A stretch of DNA of 15,369 nucleotides, taken from positions 910 to 16,278 of the forward strand of contig DJGU01000138.1 of assembly GCA_002432795.1 (NCBI GenBank). The letters run 5' to 3'. Below the pieces are notes generated by a model that was not told the origin of the DNA, did no database searches, and saw only the letters and a program-made list of their open reading frames with translations. Source of the DNA: Anaerolineaceae bacterium UBA5838 (GTDB taxonomy: Bacteria > Chloroflexota > Anaerolineae > Anaerolineales > Anaerolineaceae). The translations under genes and the position numbers were made by a program. How positions within the stretch are numbered: the stretch's first letter is position 1; every line of letters starts with the position of its first letter. Below are positions 8,091-14,463 of the stretch, one piece after another.

Positions 8091-8119
8091 ATGTTACCAT
8101 TTTCACAAGTGCCTGTCAA
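8091..8119 (-). promoter_or_regulatory. Sigma-70 promoter of the DUF3798 ABC operon
   Basis: On the minus strand a perfect TTGACA (8119-8114), a 17-base spacer and TAACAT (8096-8091), with TGG directly before the -10 giving an extended -10 element. The predicted start is near 8084, leaving a 5' leader of about 139 bases before the lipoprotein ATG. The match is strong by E. coli-type rules. Confidence 0.75.
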
Positions 8120-8131
8120 TAAAAATTTCAC

Positions 8132-8170
8132 AAATGGGATTGAGAAGGTAGCACTGCTACCAGTCCATTT
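8132..8170. promoter_or_regulatory. Composite dyad upstream of the ABC promoter, possible operator
   Basis: The inner dyad GGTAGC-ACT-GCTACC is at 8147-8161. Outer arms AAATGG (8132-8137) and CCATTT (8165-8170) are also complementary, with 9 and 3 unpaired bases between outer and inner arms. The inner centre is about 70 bases upstream of the predicted start of the leftward transcript, a position typical of activator sites. On the plus strand the dyad ends in CCATTTTTAG, so a weak terminator is the alternative reading. Confidence 0.45.
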
Positions 8171-8306
8171 TTAGAAATTTCGTGTATACCTACTGGCAGA
8201 ATACTTTGTCCTGATATCGGATTATCTCGAGAGTTTATCTTTCACTTCCTCGATTTATAAAAAGGGTCATTATCAACTATTCCTCGCGATTTCGAACAGG
8301 GAGCAT

Positions 8307-8335
8307 TTGACCTCGCTGGTGGATAAAGATAGAAT
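8307..8335 (+). promoter_or_regulatory. Sigma-70 promoter of the GT87-like/PFK operon
   Basis: TTGACC (8307-8312), a 17-base spacer and TAGAAT (8330-8335): five of six matches in each box. The predicted start near 8342 leaves a leader of about 17 bases containing GAAAGG before the TTG start at 8359, which supports that unusual start codon. Confidence 0.75.
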
Positions 8336-8358
8336 CGGGCTTTGAAAGGTATGATGAT

Positions 8359-9591
8359 TTGTTTCTAAAGAAAACTGCTAATGTTTGGCTTCCAATACTG
8401 ATTTTATTCGTGCTGGTAGGAGCGACGTTATTAAATCTGCGCTTGAGTTCTACTTTTCTTTTGCAGGACGATTTTGCTCCCAGGTGGGTAGCAGCCAGGG
8501 AATGGATGCAATCAGGCTCATCTCCCTATAGTGACTCCACGCACCAGGCAACCCTTGAGCTGCTTGATGAGAATGGGAATGAACCTTTTGGCTTGAGTCA
8601 AGGTCGGTTTGTGGACCCTGCCTGGTTTGTGCTATTTTATCTTCCCATAAGCTTTGTTCCCTATAACATCGCCAGGGCGATCTGGATGACTTTGATCGAG
8701 CTCAGTCTGGTACTCAGTGTGGCACTCTCGGTCCGTATGGCAGGTTTGAAGATGAGCACGGTAGAACTATTGATAACTTCAATTCTCGCATTGGTGTTCT
8801 ACCCCTTATTCAAAACAGTTTTGGTGATCGGTGTTAATGCGCCATATATCTTTCTGACACTGTTGGCTGTTCACCTGGCGCGTGAACGGCAAGGCACGAT
8901 GGCGGGTTTGCTTTTCGCGCTCTCTGTTTGGATGGTGCCGCTCAGCCTCTTCCTGGTAATCCTGTTCATGATCTGGCTTGGTGCCCGCAGAGACAATTCC
9001 CTGGCAAAGATTTTTTTCAGTTCGATTGCCTTTTTGATTCTTGTGTCTTTGATCCTCTTCCCGGGCTGGGTGGCAGAGTGGTTTGCAGCCTACCTGCGCT
9101 TATTTCCGGATTTCTCATGGGTTCGAACACCTCTGATTGTTTTTGGGGAACTAATCCCCGGAGCAAGCGCTCAAATCGCTATAATACTCAGCCTGGTGGT
9201 GTTGGTCATGATGCTGGTGGAATGGTATGGCATCGGGGAACGCGAAAGGCGCGGATTTCATTGGAAACTGATGTTGACCCTGAATCTGCTCTATCTTTTC
9301 AATCTAACTTCCGAAGGCATCTATCTCATTTGGTTATTTGCGCCACTTTTCAGCGTATTCAAATATTTAATAGAGAAATGGCGCGTTTCTGGTAGAATTA
9401 TTTTCTGGGTAACTTACCTAGCCTTGATTTTTATTCATTGGCGTCGTTTTCAAATCACTCAAAATTGGTCGACCGAGGAATCGTCTCTGGTCATCCTCTT
9501 GTTGCCCATAATAACATTTTTAGGCTTGCAGTGGTTTAGGTGGTGGGCAACCGTCAGTCCTAAAGCCCTGATTGACTCATTACAAGATTAA
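8359..9591 (+). CDS. Polytopic membrane protein, GT87-like glycosyltransferase (DUF2029 type)
   Basis: Probably moves a sugar from a polyprenyl-phosphate carrier onto a cell-surface glycan or lipid on the outer face of the membrane. It has 410 residues with about ten hydrophobic segments. The family-like pattern is an N-terminal helix (11-29), then an acidic loop start QDDFAPRWVAAREWMQSGSSPYSD (36-59; Asp 37/38 would be the catalytic acidic residues). Next come FVDPAWFVLFYLPISFVPYNIARAIW (84-109) and LLAVHLARERQGTMAGLLFALSVWMVPLSLFLV (168-200), where typical members carry KP rather than VP. The start is TTG 8359 with GAAAGG nine bases upstream; the nearby ATGs at 8351 and 8354 run into stops or other frames. 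The PFK gene follows 13 bases downstream. A GT39-like or other GT-C enzyme is the alternative. Confidence 0.6.
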   Translation: MFLKKTANVWLPILILFVLVGATLLNLRLSSTFLLQDDFAPRWVAAREWMQSGSSPYSDSTHQATLELLDENGNEPFGLSQGRFVDPAWFVLFYLPISFVPYNIARAIWMTLIELSLVLSVALSVRMAGLKMSTVELLITSILALVFYPLFKTVLVIGVNAPYIFLTLLAVHLARERQGTMAGLLFALSVWMVPLSLFLVILFMIWLGARRDNSLAKIFFSSIAFLILVSLILFPGWVAEWFAAYLRLFPDFSWVRTPLIVFGELIPGASAQIAIILSLVVLVMMLVEWYGIGERERRGFHWKLMLTLNLLYLFNLTSEGIYLIWLFAPLFSVFKYLIEKWRVSGRIIFWVTYLALIFIHWRRFQITQNWSTEESSLVILLLPIITFLGLQWFRWWATVSPKALIDSLQD

Positions 9592-9604
9592 GAAGGAGCA
9601 GGAA

Positions 9605-10780
9605 ATGGCAAAGAAAAGAGTTGGTATCCTGACTGGAGGCGGAGACGTCCCTGGCTTGAATATTGCAATAAAATCAGTTGTTCTGAACAGCCTTGACGGG
9701 GATTACGAGATCGTCGGTATTCGAAGGGGATGGCTTGGATTATTGGGTTATGACATAAATGATGCTGCAACCCATGAACTGTACATCAGAGATTTGAACC
9801 CCACGGCAGTTCGCCGCGTGGACCGCACTGGCGGTACTTTCCTGCATACCTCCCGCACTAATCCCTCCAAAGTGCGCGCCAAGGATACCCCTGAGTTTTT
9901 ACGCGATAGCAAATGGGGTACGGTTGTGGATGAGATGGAAGGAATTACTGATTACACAGATTATATCCTCAATGTAATCGATCATCTCAAGCTTGACTCC
10001 CTGATCACCATTGGTGGTGATGACACCCTCAGTTACTCTGCCCGCCTGGTAAAAGAGGGCGTTAATCTGAACGCTATTCCTAAAACAATGGATAACGATG
10101 TGCTGGGGACAGAATATTGTATTGGTTTTTCCACCGCTGTCACGCAGGCAGTCAATCTCATCACAAATTTCCGCACCTCCATTGGTTCGCATGAACGCAT
10201 TGGCGTTGTGGAACTCTTCGGGCGGAATTCAGGTGAGACTGCATTGATTACTGGCTATTTGAGTTATGTGGATCGTACGATCATCTGCGAAGTCCCATTT
10301 AACACGCAGGAAGTGGCAGAGCTGCTGGCTTCTGACAAGCGCAACAGTCCTGCGCATTATTCGTTGTGTGTCATTTCTGAAGGCGCTCACACAGATGGCG
10401 GGGAGATCGTTGAATCAGGCGAAATGGACGCCTATGGACACCGTAAACTCGGAGGCATCGGAGATGTGCTTTCGGATCAAATCAAGATTCTCACCGGCTA
10501 CAACACAATGTACCAAAAACTCGGTTACCTGGTTCGCAGCGGCGCTGCCGATATGCTTGACCGCATGGTTGCTATGAACTATGGCGGTTTGGCTATGCAG
10601 TTGACGATGAAGAATAATTTTGGTCATTTAGTGGGAATCACTGACGGCAACTACTCCGTGGTCCCGGTTGAGACAGTCATCAGCGGCAAGCGTCAAGTGG
10701 ACGTGGACCTCTATTACGATAAAGAAGCTTATCGTCCCAAGGTCAAGAATATTCTTGGTCTGCCGATGTTCCTTCACTAA
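9605..10780 (+). CDS. 6-phosphofructokinase, pyrophosphate-dependent type by active-site residues
   Basis: Phosphorylates fructose 6-phosphate to fructose 1,6-bisphosphate in the cytoplasm. It has 391 residues. Motifs: GILTGGGDVPGLN (7-19), TIGGDDTLSYSARL (135-148), AIPKTMDND (157-165), GFSTAVTQA, GVVELFGRNSGE (200-211) and VISEGAHTDGG (257-267). In ATP-dependent enzymes the residues after GGD and in PxTxDND are both Gly (104 and 124 in E. coli PfkA); here they are Asp 140 and Lys 160, the pair established for PPi-dependent PFK, a reversible enzyme. The start is ATG 9605 with AAGGAG six bases upstream; an in-frame TTG at 9572 lies inside the preceding gene and lacks such a site. It shares a transcript with the GT87-like gene. 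Cofactor assignment is by residue, not by assay. Confidence 0.92.
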   Translation: MAKKRVGILTGGGDVPGLNIAIKSVVLNSLDGDYEIVGIRRGWLGLLGYDINDAATHELYIRDLNPTAVRRVDRTGGTFLHTSRTNPSKVRAKDTPEFLRDSKWGTVVDEMEGITDYTDYILNVIDHLKLDSLITIGGDDTLSYSARLVKEGVNLNAIPKTMDNDVLGTEYCIGFSTAVTQAVNLITNFRTSIGSHERIGVVELFGRNSGETALITGYLSYVDRTIICEVPFNTQEVAELLASDKRNSPAHYSLCVISEGAHTDGGEIVESGEMDAYGHRKLGGIGDVLSDQIKILTGYNTMYQKLGYLVRSGAADMLDRMVAMNYGGLAMQLTMKNNFGHLVGITDGNYSVVPVETVISGKRQVDVDLYYDKEAYRPKVKNILGLPMFLH

Positions 10781-10790
10781 GCTGAAAATC

Positions 10791-10817
10791 TGAGCCTGCG
10801 GCTTGCCCGCAGGCTCA
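10791..10817. terminator. Hairpin between the PFK and NUDIX genes
   Basis: A perfect 11-bp stem TGAGCCTGCGG (10791-10801) and its complement (10807-10817) with loop CTTGC, ten bases after the PFK stop. No U tract follows on the plus strand (TCAATATT), so it may be a weak terminator, a 3'-end protecting structure, or a control element for the NUDIX gene whose ATG is 12 bases away. Confidence 0.5.
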
Positions 10818-10829
10818 TCAATATTAAAA

Positions 10830-11336
10830 ATGAGTGTTGAATTACAAGGCGTTTCCAATCAGCGATATGCTCTGACCCCCAGAGTGTTGATTTTCCCTGT
10901 CAATGAGACAGGTCAAATCCTTTTATTGGAAGGCGCGCAGGATAAAAAAATCTGGGCTGGCTATTGGAATGGCTTGGGCGGCCATGTGGAACAAGGGGAG
11001 TCAGTCCTCAGTGCGGCAAAGCGTGAGCTGCTTGAGGAAAGTGGTCTGATTGCGGAGAGGTGGATCTTCTGCGGTCAGGTGCTGGTGGATACAGCCCAAA
11101 ACCCTGGCATTGTCTTCTTTGTTTTCAAGGCAAAACAACTGCAGGGGGTACTGAAAGCTTCTGAAGAGGGCAGGTTGGCGTGGCATTCACAAAATAGTGC
11201 CTTAAAGTTGAATTTGGTAGAAGACCTCTACACGCTCCTGCCGCTTGTGATGCGCCAGCGCGCAAGTGGAAGACCTTTCTGGGGGCATTATCACTACGAA
11301 GAAGAAGGTCAGTTAGTGATGTCATTCACCCATTGA
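10830..11336 (+). CDS. NUDIX hydrolase, MutT/MTH1-like
   Basis: Hydrolyses a nucleoside diphosphate linked to another group, possibly oxidised purine dNTPs. It has 168 residues. A complete Nudix box runs from Gly 51 to Leu 73: G-HVEQG-E57, then seven residues, then RELLEESGL (65-73), with all metal-binding Glu residues present. FWGHYHYEEEG (150-160) near the C terminus resembles the W/F-rich tail of 8-oxo-dGTPases. ATG 10830 is the only sensible start: an in-frame TTG at 10803 lies in a hairpin loop. I see no Shine-Dalgarno sequence in the 12 AT-rich bases between hairpin and ATG. The 3' end overlaps rsmD on the opposite strand by 15 bp. It may be read through from PFK. Substrate unproven. 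Confidence 0.9.
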   Translation: MSVELQGVSNQRYALTPRVLIFPVNETGQILLLEGAQDKKIWAGYWNGLGGHVEQGESVLSAAKRELLEESGLIAERWIFCGQVLVDTAQNPGIVFFVFKAKQLQGVLKASEEGRLAWHSQNSALKLNLVEDLYTLLPLVMRQRASGRPFWGHYHYEEEGQLVMSFTH

Positions 11337-11888
11337 TTTTTCCAGAAAAACCAACAGGGTGTCTCCATATTTTCTTGAATCAAAAACCTGCAAATTGGCA
11401 TAGGTTTTCTCAACCCACTCCAATGGGTTGATTTGAACAATCACCTGCCCATCATCGCTAAGCATTGCAGGATTTTGATCGATCAAATCGATGGCTTTTT
11501 CCCACATGCCTTTGTACTGGGGCGGAGCAACATAAATCAGATCAAATTGCGGATCTGTTTGGTTGGATAACCAACTAAAGGCATCTGCCTGTAACACGCT
11601 GGCTTTGTCAGTAAAATGCGTTGTGGAAAGATTATCTCGGATCGTCCTGACCGCCAGGCGGCTGGTATCCAGGAAAATCACTTCTTTTGCGCCCCGGCTG
11701 AGGGCTTCAATTCCGACCGCGCCCGTCCCCCCAAACAGGTCCAGCATGCGCACATCAAGCACCTCGCCCCCGAGAATATTAAAGAGCGACTCTTTCACCA
11801 GATCAGTGATCGGACGCGTTGTATCACCCGGCACATGTTTGAGTCTCAGCCCCTTGGCAGACCCTCCAACGACACGCAGCATACCCAT
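11322..11888 (-). CDS. rsmD: RsmD-like 16S rRNA (guanine966-N2)-methyltransferase with altered catalytic motif
   Basis: SAM-dependent class I methyltransferase expected to modify G966 of 16S rRNA. It has 188 residues, the usual RsmD size. It begins MGMLRVVGGSAKGLRL, has RPITDLVKESLFNIL (about 25-39), the SAM loop LDLFGGTGAVGIEAL (49-63) and EVIFLDTS (motif II). The expected catalytic motif (D/N)PP(Y/F) reads VAPPQY (120-125), with Ala for the acidic or amide residue. An upstream extension to 12095 reads through the preceding gene and has no RsmD similarity; ATG 11888 (or 11882) is the family start, with only a weak GAG ribosome site. It starts 7 bases after the UDP-glucuronate decarboxylase stop and overlaps the NUDIX gene tail to tail. 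Confidence 0.88.
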   Translation of the reverse strand: MGMLRVVGGSAKGLRLKHVPGDTTRPITDLVKESLFNILGGEVLDVRMLDLFGGTGAVGIEALSRGAKEVIFLDTSRLAVRTIRDNLSTTHFTDKASVLQADAFSWLSNQTDPQFDLIYVAPPQYKGMWEKAIDLIDQNPAMLSDDGQVIVQINPLEWVEKTYANLQVFDSRKYGDTLLVFLEKSMGE

Positions 11889-11895
11889 CAGACGC

Positions 11896-12867
11896 TCAAA
11901 CCTGCCTGGTGGGTAAGCCCAGTTTTTGACGCATGTAATCGATTGTGAGATTGAGCCCGTCGCGCATCTCAACTTGCGGTTCCCAACCCAGAATATTTCT
12001 GGCACGCGTGATGTCCGGCTGGCGGCGTTGGGGATCATCTCCAAGAGTGTCAGTAAAAATGGTGCTAATTCCACTGGGATTCTGGCAAAGCTCATTGATG
12101 GTCAGGGCAAAGTCTTTGATGGAGGTTTCGATCGGATTGCCGATATTGACCGGTAAGTGTTCATCGGTCATCATCAGGCGGTAGATGCCTTCAATCAGGT
12201 CACTGACATAGCAAAAACTGCGTGTCTGCTCACCGGTGCCGTAAATCGTCAATGGCTCTCCCCGCAGGGCTTGCTGAATGAAATTTGGCACCACTCTGCC
12301 GTCATCCAGGCGCATCCTGGGGCCGAAAGTGTTAAAAATCCGCACGATATGCGTTCTGACCCCATGCACGTTGTGATATGCCATCGTCAGGGCTTCAGCA
12401 AAGCGCTTGGCTTCGTCGTAGACCGATCTTGGTCCGATAGGATCGCAATTTCCCCAATAATCTTCACTTTGAGGGTGGACGGTGGGGTCGCCGTAAACTT
12501 CGCTGGTTGAAGCCAGCAAGAAGCGCGCTTTGTGCGCTTTGGCTAAACCCAGGCTGTTGTAGGTTCCGAGCGCTCCTGCTTTTAGAGTCTGAATTGGCAG
12601 GTTAGGGTAACCAAGCGGCGAAGCGGGATTTGGGCTGGCAGGTGAGGCGAAATGCAGGATATAGTCGAGCGGTTCATCAACCTGGATGAACGCGGAAACA
12701 TCCTGTTCCATCAACCTGAAGTTTGGATTACCTTCAAGATGCTTTAAATTTGCCGGGTCACCAGTGACAAAATTGTCGAGACCGATCACCTGGTGACCTT
12801 CTTTAAGCAGGCGGTCACATAAATGTGAACCCAGAAAACCGGCTGCGCCGGTAAGTAAGATGAGCAT
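11896..12867 (-). CDS. UDP-glucuronate decarboxylase (UDP-xylose synthase)
   Basis: Converts UDP-glucuronate to UDP-xylose with NAD in the cytoplasm, supplying a pentose for surface glycans. It has 323 residues, an extended short-chain dehydrogenase. Features: Rossmann GAAGFLG (7-13), HFASPASP (72-79), catalytic TSE (121-123) in STSEVYGDP, and YDEAK with Tyr 150 and Lys 154. Next are FNTFGPRMRLDDGRVVPNF (178-196), GEQTRSFCYVSDLIEG (212-227) and RRQPDI (281-286), which together are typical of UXS. The start is ATG 12867 with GAAAGG six bases upstream; the frame extends to 13044 only through scpB antisense. It leads a two-gene unit with rsmD. A dTDP- or UDP-hexose 4,6-dehydratase is less likely given the RMRLDDGRVVPNF stretch. 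Confidence 0.93.
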   Translation of the reverse strand: MLILLTGAAGFLGSHLCDRLLKEGHQVIGLDNFVTGDPANLKHLEGNPNFRLMEQDVSAFIQVDEPLDYILHFASPASPNPASPLGYPNLPIQTLKAGALGTYNSLGLAKAHKARFLLASTSEVYGDPTVHPQSEDYWGNCDPIGPRSVYDEAKRFAEALTMAYHNVHGVRTHIVRIFNTFGPRMRLDDGRVVPNFIQQALRGEPLTIYGTGEQTRSFCYVSDLIEGIYRLMMTDEHLPVNIGNPIETSIKDFALTINELCQNPSGISTIFTDTLGDDPQRRQPDITRARNILGWEPQVEMRDGLNLTIDYMRQKLGLPTRQV

Positions 12868-12900
12868 AACTGGCCTTTCAGTTTTTAGCAGGGTTTCGGG

Positions 12901-12906
12901 TATAAT
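12901..12906 (+). promoter_or_regulatory. Probable -10 element for scpB
   Basis: A perfect TATAAT on the plus strand, placing the transcript start near 12913, about 23 bases before the scpB ATG. No good -35 is seen 16-18 bases upstream (TCAGTT at 17), so the promoter may depend on an activator or be weak. Confidence 0.5.
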
Positions 12907-12927
12907 CATGACCCTGAACAAGAGAGA

Positions 12928-12959
12928 ATTATAGCATGCACGAAGAAAACCCGAACAAT
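12928..12959 (-). promoter_or_regulatory. Probable promoter for the UDP-glucuronate decarboxylase/rsmD unit
   Basis: A perfect TATAAT on the minus strand (12933-12928), preceded by TGC (an extended -10), with a poor TTGTTC 19 bases upstream inside the scpB reading frame. The predicted start near 12921 gives a leader of about 54 bases before ATG 12867. It overlaps the scpB promoter on the other strand. Confidence 0.5.
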
Positions 12960-13523
12960 TTAATGGACCCAAACACCAGAGCGCTCGAAGCCTTACTTTT
13001 TGCCGCTCCCGGTTTGAGTTCCATGGAGCAATTAAGCCAGGCACTGGATCTAAAAAAGACTGAAGTTGAAAAATCGCTGGAAACCTTATCCGCCCACCTT
13101 ACTTTGGAGCACGGTCTGCGCCTCCAGAAGATAAAGAACCAATACCAGCTGATCACCGCACCTGAGTTTGCTGAGACGATCGAAAAATTTCTCGGGCTGG
13201 AGGTCACATCCCGGCTGACGCAAGCAGCGCTCGAAGTGCTGGCGATCGTAGCGTATAAGCAGCCCGCCACCAGACCGGAAATTGACTCAATCCGGGGCGT
13301 GAACAGTGATGGTGTGGTGAAAAGTTTACTGTACAAGGGTCTGATTGAAGAACTGGGACGTTCCGAAGCAATCGGTCGTCCGATTCTCTACGGCGTCACG
13401 AACGAATTCTTCCAGCATTTCGGTCTTGAATCGCTTGAGCAACTTCCTCCGGTGGATCTTGAGGGGCTGTTGGAGCCAAAACCGTCGCCAGAGACAGAAG
13501 AAACGAGGCTATTGAAAGACTGA
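12936..13523 (+). CDS. scpB: Segregation and condensation protein ScpB
   Basis: Kleisin-associated subunit of the SMC-ScpAB condensin, needed for chromosome compaction and segregation. It has 195 residues with two winged-helix domains: about 14-85 (ALEALLFAAPGLSSMEQLSQAL, HGLRLQKIKNQYQL) and about 95-160. The latter carries the family hallmark LAIVAYKQPATRPEIDSIRGV (102-122) and GRPILYGVTNEFFQHFGL (147-164). The last 30 residues are acidic and probably disordered. ATG 12936 has only a partial AAGAGAG site; ATG 12963 is an alternative. The usual partner scpA is not in view: the neighbour upstream is the divergent UDP-glucuronate decarboxylase. Its stop overlaps the pseudouridine synthase start (TGATG), as in many bacteria. 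Confidence 0.95.
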   Translation: MHEENPNNLMDPNTRALEALLFAAPGLSSMEQLSQALDLKKTEVEKSLETLSAHLTLEHGLRLQKIKNQYQLITAPEFAETIEKFLGLEVTSRLTQAALEVLAIVAYKQPATRPEIDSIRGVNSDGVVKSLLYKGLIEELGRSEAIGRPILYGVTNEFFQHFGLESLEQLPPVDLEGLLEPKPSPETEETRLLKD

Positions 13524-14260
13524 TGGAAGAACGTGTACAAAAAATAATGGCTTTCGCGGGTTTAGGCTCGCGTCGAGCCTGCGAAAAATTGATAGAAGCG
13601 GGTCGCGTCAAGGTGAATGGTAAAGTCATCCATCTTGGTGACAAAGCCGATCCAGCCAAAGATACGATCACTGTTGACGGCAAACTGCTTCGGATTGAAA
13701 CCGAACGAATTTATATTGCCTTAAATAAACCCAAAGGTTACCTTTCCGACATCGACGAAATCCACCCCAGACCCACAGTTAACGATCTGATCGGGATCTC
13801 TGAACCACTTTTTGCGGTTGGGAGGTTGGATCTTGACAGCGAGGGCTTGATACTGATGACCAATGATGGTGAATTGGCTAATCGCCTGACCCATCCCCGC
13901 TATCACCATGAGAAGGAGTATGAGGTTTTTGTGATCAAAACTCCGGACCAGGAGCAGCTTGAAATATGGCGCCGTGGTGTTGTTTTGGAGGATGGTACTC
14001 GCACGCTGCCTGCACAGGTGGAGATCATGGGTAGCTATAGCAACGGAGCCTGGCTGCGGATCATCATGCACGAGGGCAAAAAACGGCAAATCCGCAAAGT
14101 TGGTGCGCGTATAGGACTGCCAGTTTCGCAGATCAAACGTGTGCGCATAGCCAATCTTAAACTTGGGAAGCTCAAATCTGGTGAATGGCGCAATCTGACC
14201 GAACGAGAGGTCTACCAACTGCGAAAGTTTACTGGTTTGATCAAAGAAGAAAAGAAGTAA
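13523..14260 (+). CDS. rluB: Pseudouridine synthase, RluB/RsuA family
   Basis: Isomerises a specific uridine in rRNA, most likely in 23S rRNA if it follows RluB, in which case large-subunit assembly is the context. It has 245 residues. The S4 RNA-binding domain is at 1-60 (RVQKIMAFAGLGSRRACEKLI, GRVKVNG). The catalytic domain has IALNKPKGYL (65-74), GRLDLDSEGLILMTNDGELAN (100-120) with catalytic Asp 103, RLTHPRYHHEKEYEV (121-135), and EGKKRQIRKVGARIGLPV near the C terminus. ATG 13523 shares a base with the scpB TGA, so the two are translationally coupled. RsuA (16S) versus RluB (23S) cannot be decided by motif alone; linkage to scpB favours the RluB group. Confidence 0.94.
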   Translation: MEERVQKIMAFAGLGSRRACEKLIEAGRVKVNGKVIHLGDKADPAKDTITVDGKLLRIETERIYIALNKPKGYLSDIDEIHPRPTVNDLIGISEPLFAVGRLDLDSEGLILMTNDGELANRLTHPRYHHEKEYEVFVIKTPDQEQLEIWRRGVVLEDGTRTLPAQVEIMGSYSNGAWLRIIMHEGKKRQIRKVGARIGLPVSQIKRVRIANLKLGKLKSGEWRNLTEREVYQLRKFTGLIKEEKK

Positions 14261-14291
14261 TTTTTTCCGGTGAAGCACAATCAATATTTCC

Positions 14292-14429
14292 TGTAGGGAA
14301 CAGGCCTGCCTGTTCCTGACTTGCTCGCCCGGTCCTCGTGAACCCGCCTTTTCCTCAATGCTTTTCCCACGTTACCCCGCCGGTTGATGCATCCCGCAAG
14401 GGGAGGCTTTGCACGGCATCAACCCTACA
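14292..14429. repeat. MITE-like repeat, copy 1 (138 bases, three 19-base units)
   Basis: Bounded by inverted ends TGTAGGG (14292-14298) and CCCTACA (14423-14429). Inside are a 9-bp dyad GGAACAGGC/GCCTGTTCC (14297-14316) and three units of 19 bases starting at 14304, 14323 and 14342 (consensus GCCTGCCTGTTCCTCATTA, diverged). A second dyad GGTTGATGC/GCATCAACC spans 14382-14424. No clear target-site duplication flanks it. Confidence 0.8.
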
Positions 14430-14463
14430 ACCCTCACGAATTGACCGCATAATCGCTCAACGA

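Larger units (their letters stand above)
7946..8358. other. 413-base divergent intergenic region
   Basis: Holds the promoters of the leftward ABC operon (8091-8119) and the rightward membrane-protein/PFK operon (8307-8335), a composite dyad (8132-8170), and a leader of about 139 bases for the lipoprotein mRNA. In the leader I see only short possible stems (for example GACCGG near 8030 with CTGGTC near 8015 on the minus strand) and no known riboswitch. Small ORFs on both strands cross the promoters and have no homology that I recognise. Confidence 0.7.

Noticed and set aside
7949..8174. Small ORFs of 60-65 codons on both strands in the divergent intergenic region
   Set aside because: The minus-strand one starts upstream of the strong promoter that serves the lipoprotein gene, and the plus-strand one crosses the promoter and dyad antisense; neither has a good ribosome site.
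8225..8232. Palindrome TCTCGAGA in the intergenic region
   Set aside because: Eight bases is expected by chance in a region of this size, and it has no clear spacing relation to either promoter.
11889..12095. 69-residue N-terminal extension of RsmD
   Set aside because: It lies wholly inside the UDP-glucuronate decarboxylase gene in another frame, and RsmD proteins begin at the MLRVVGG block.
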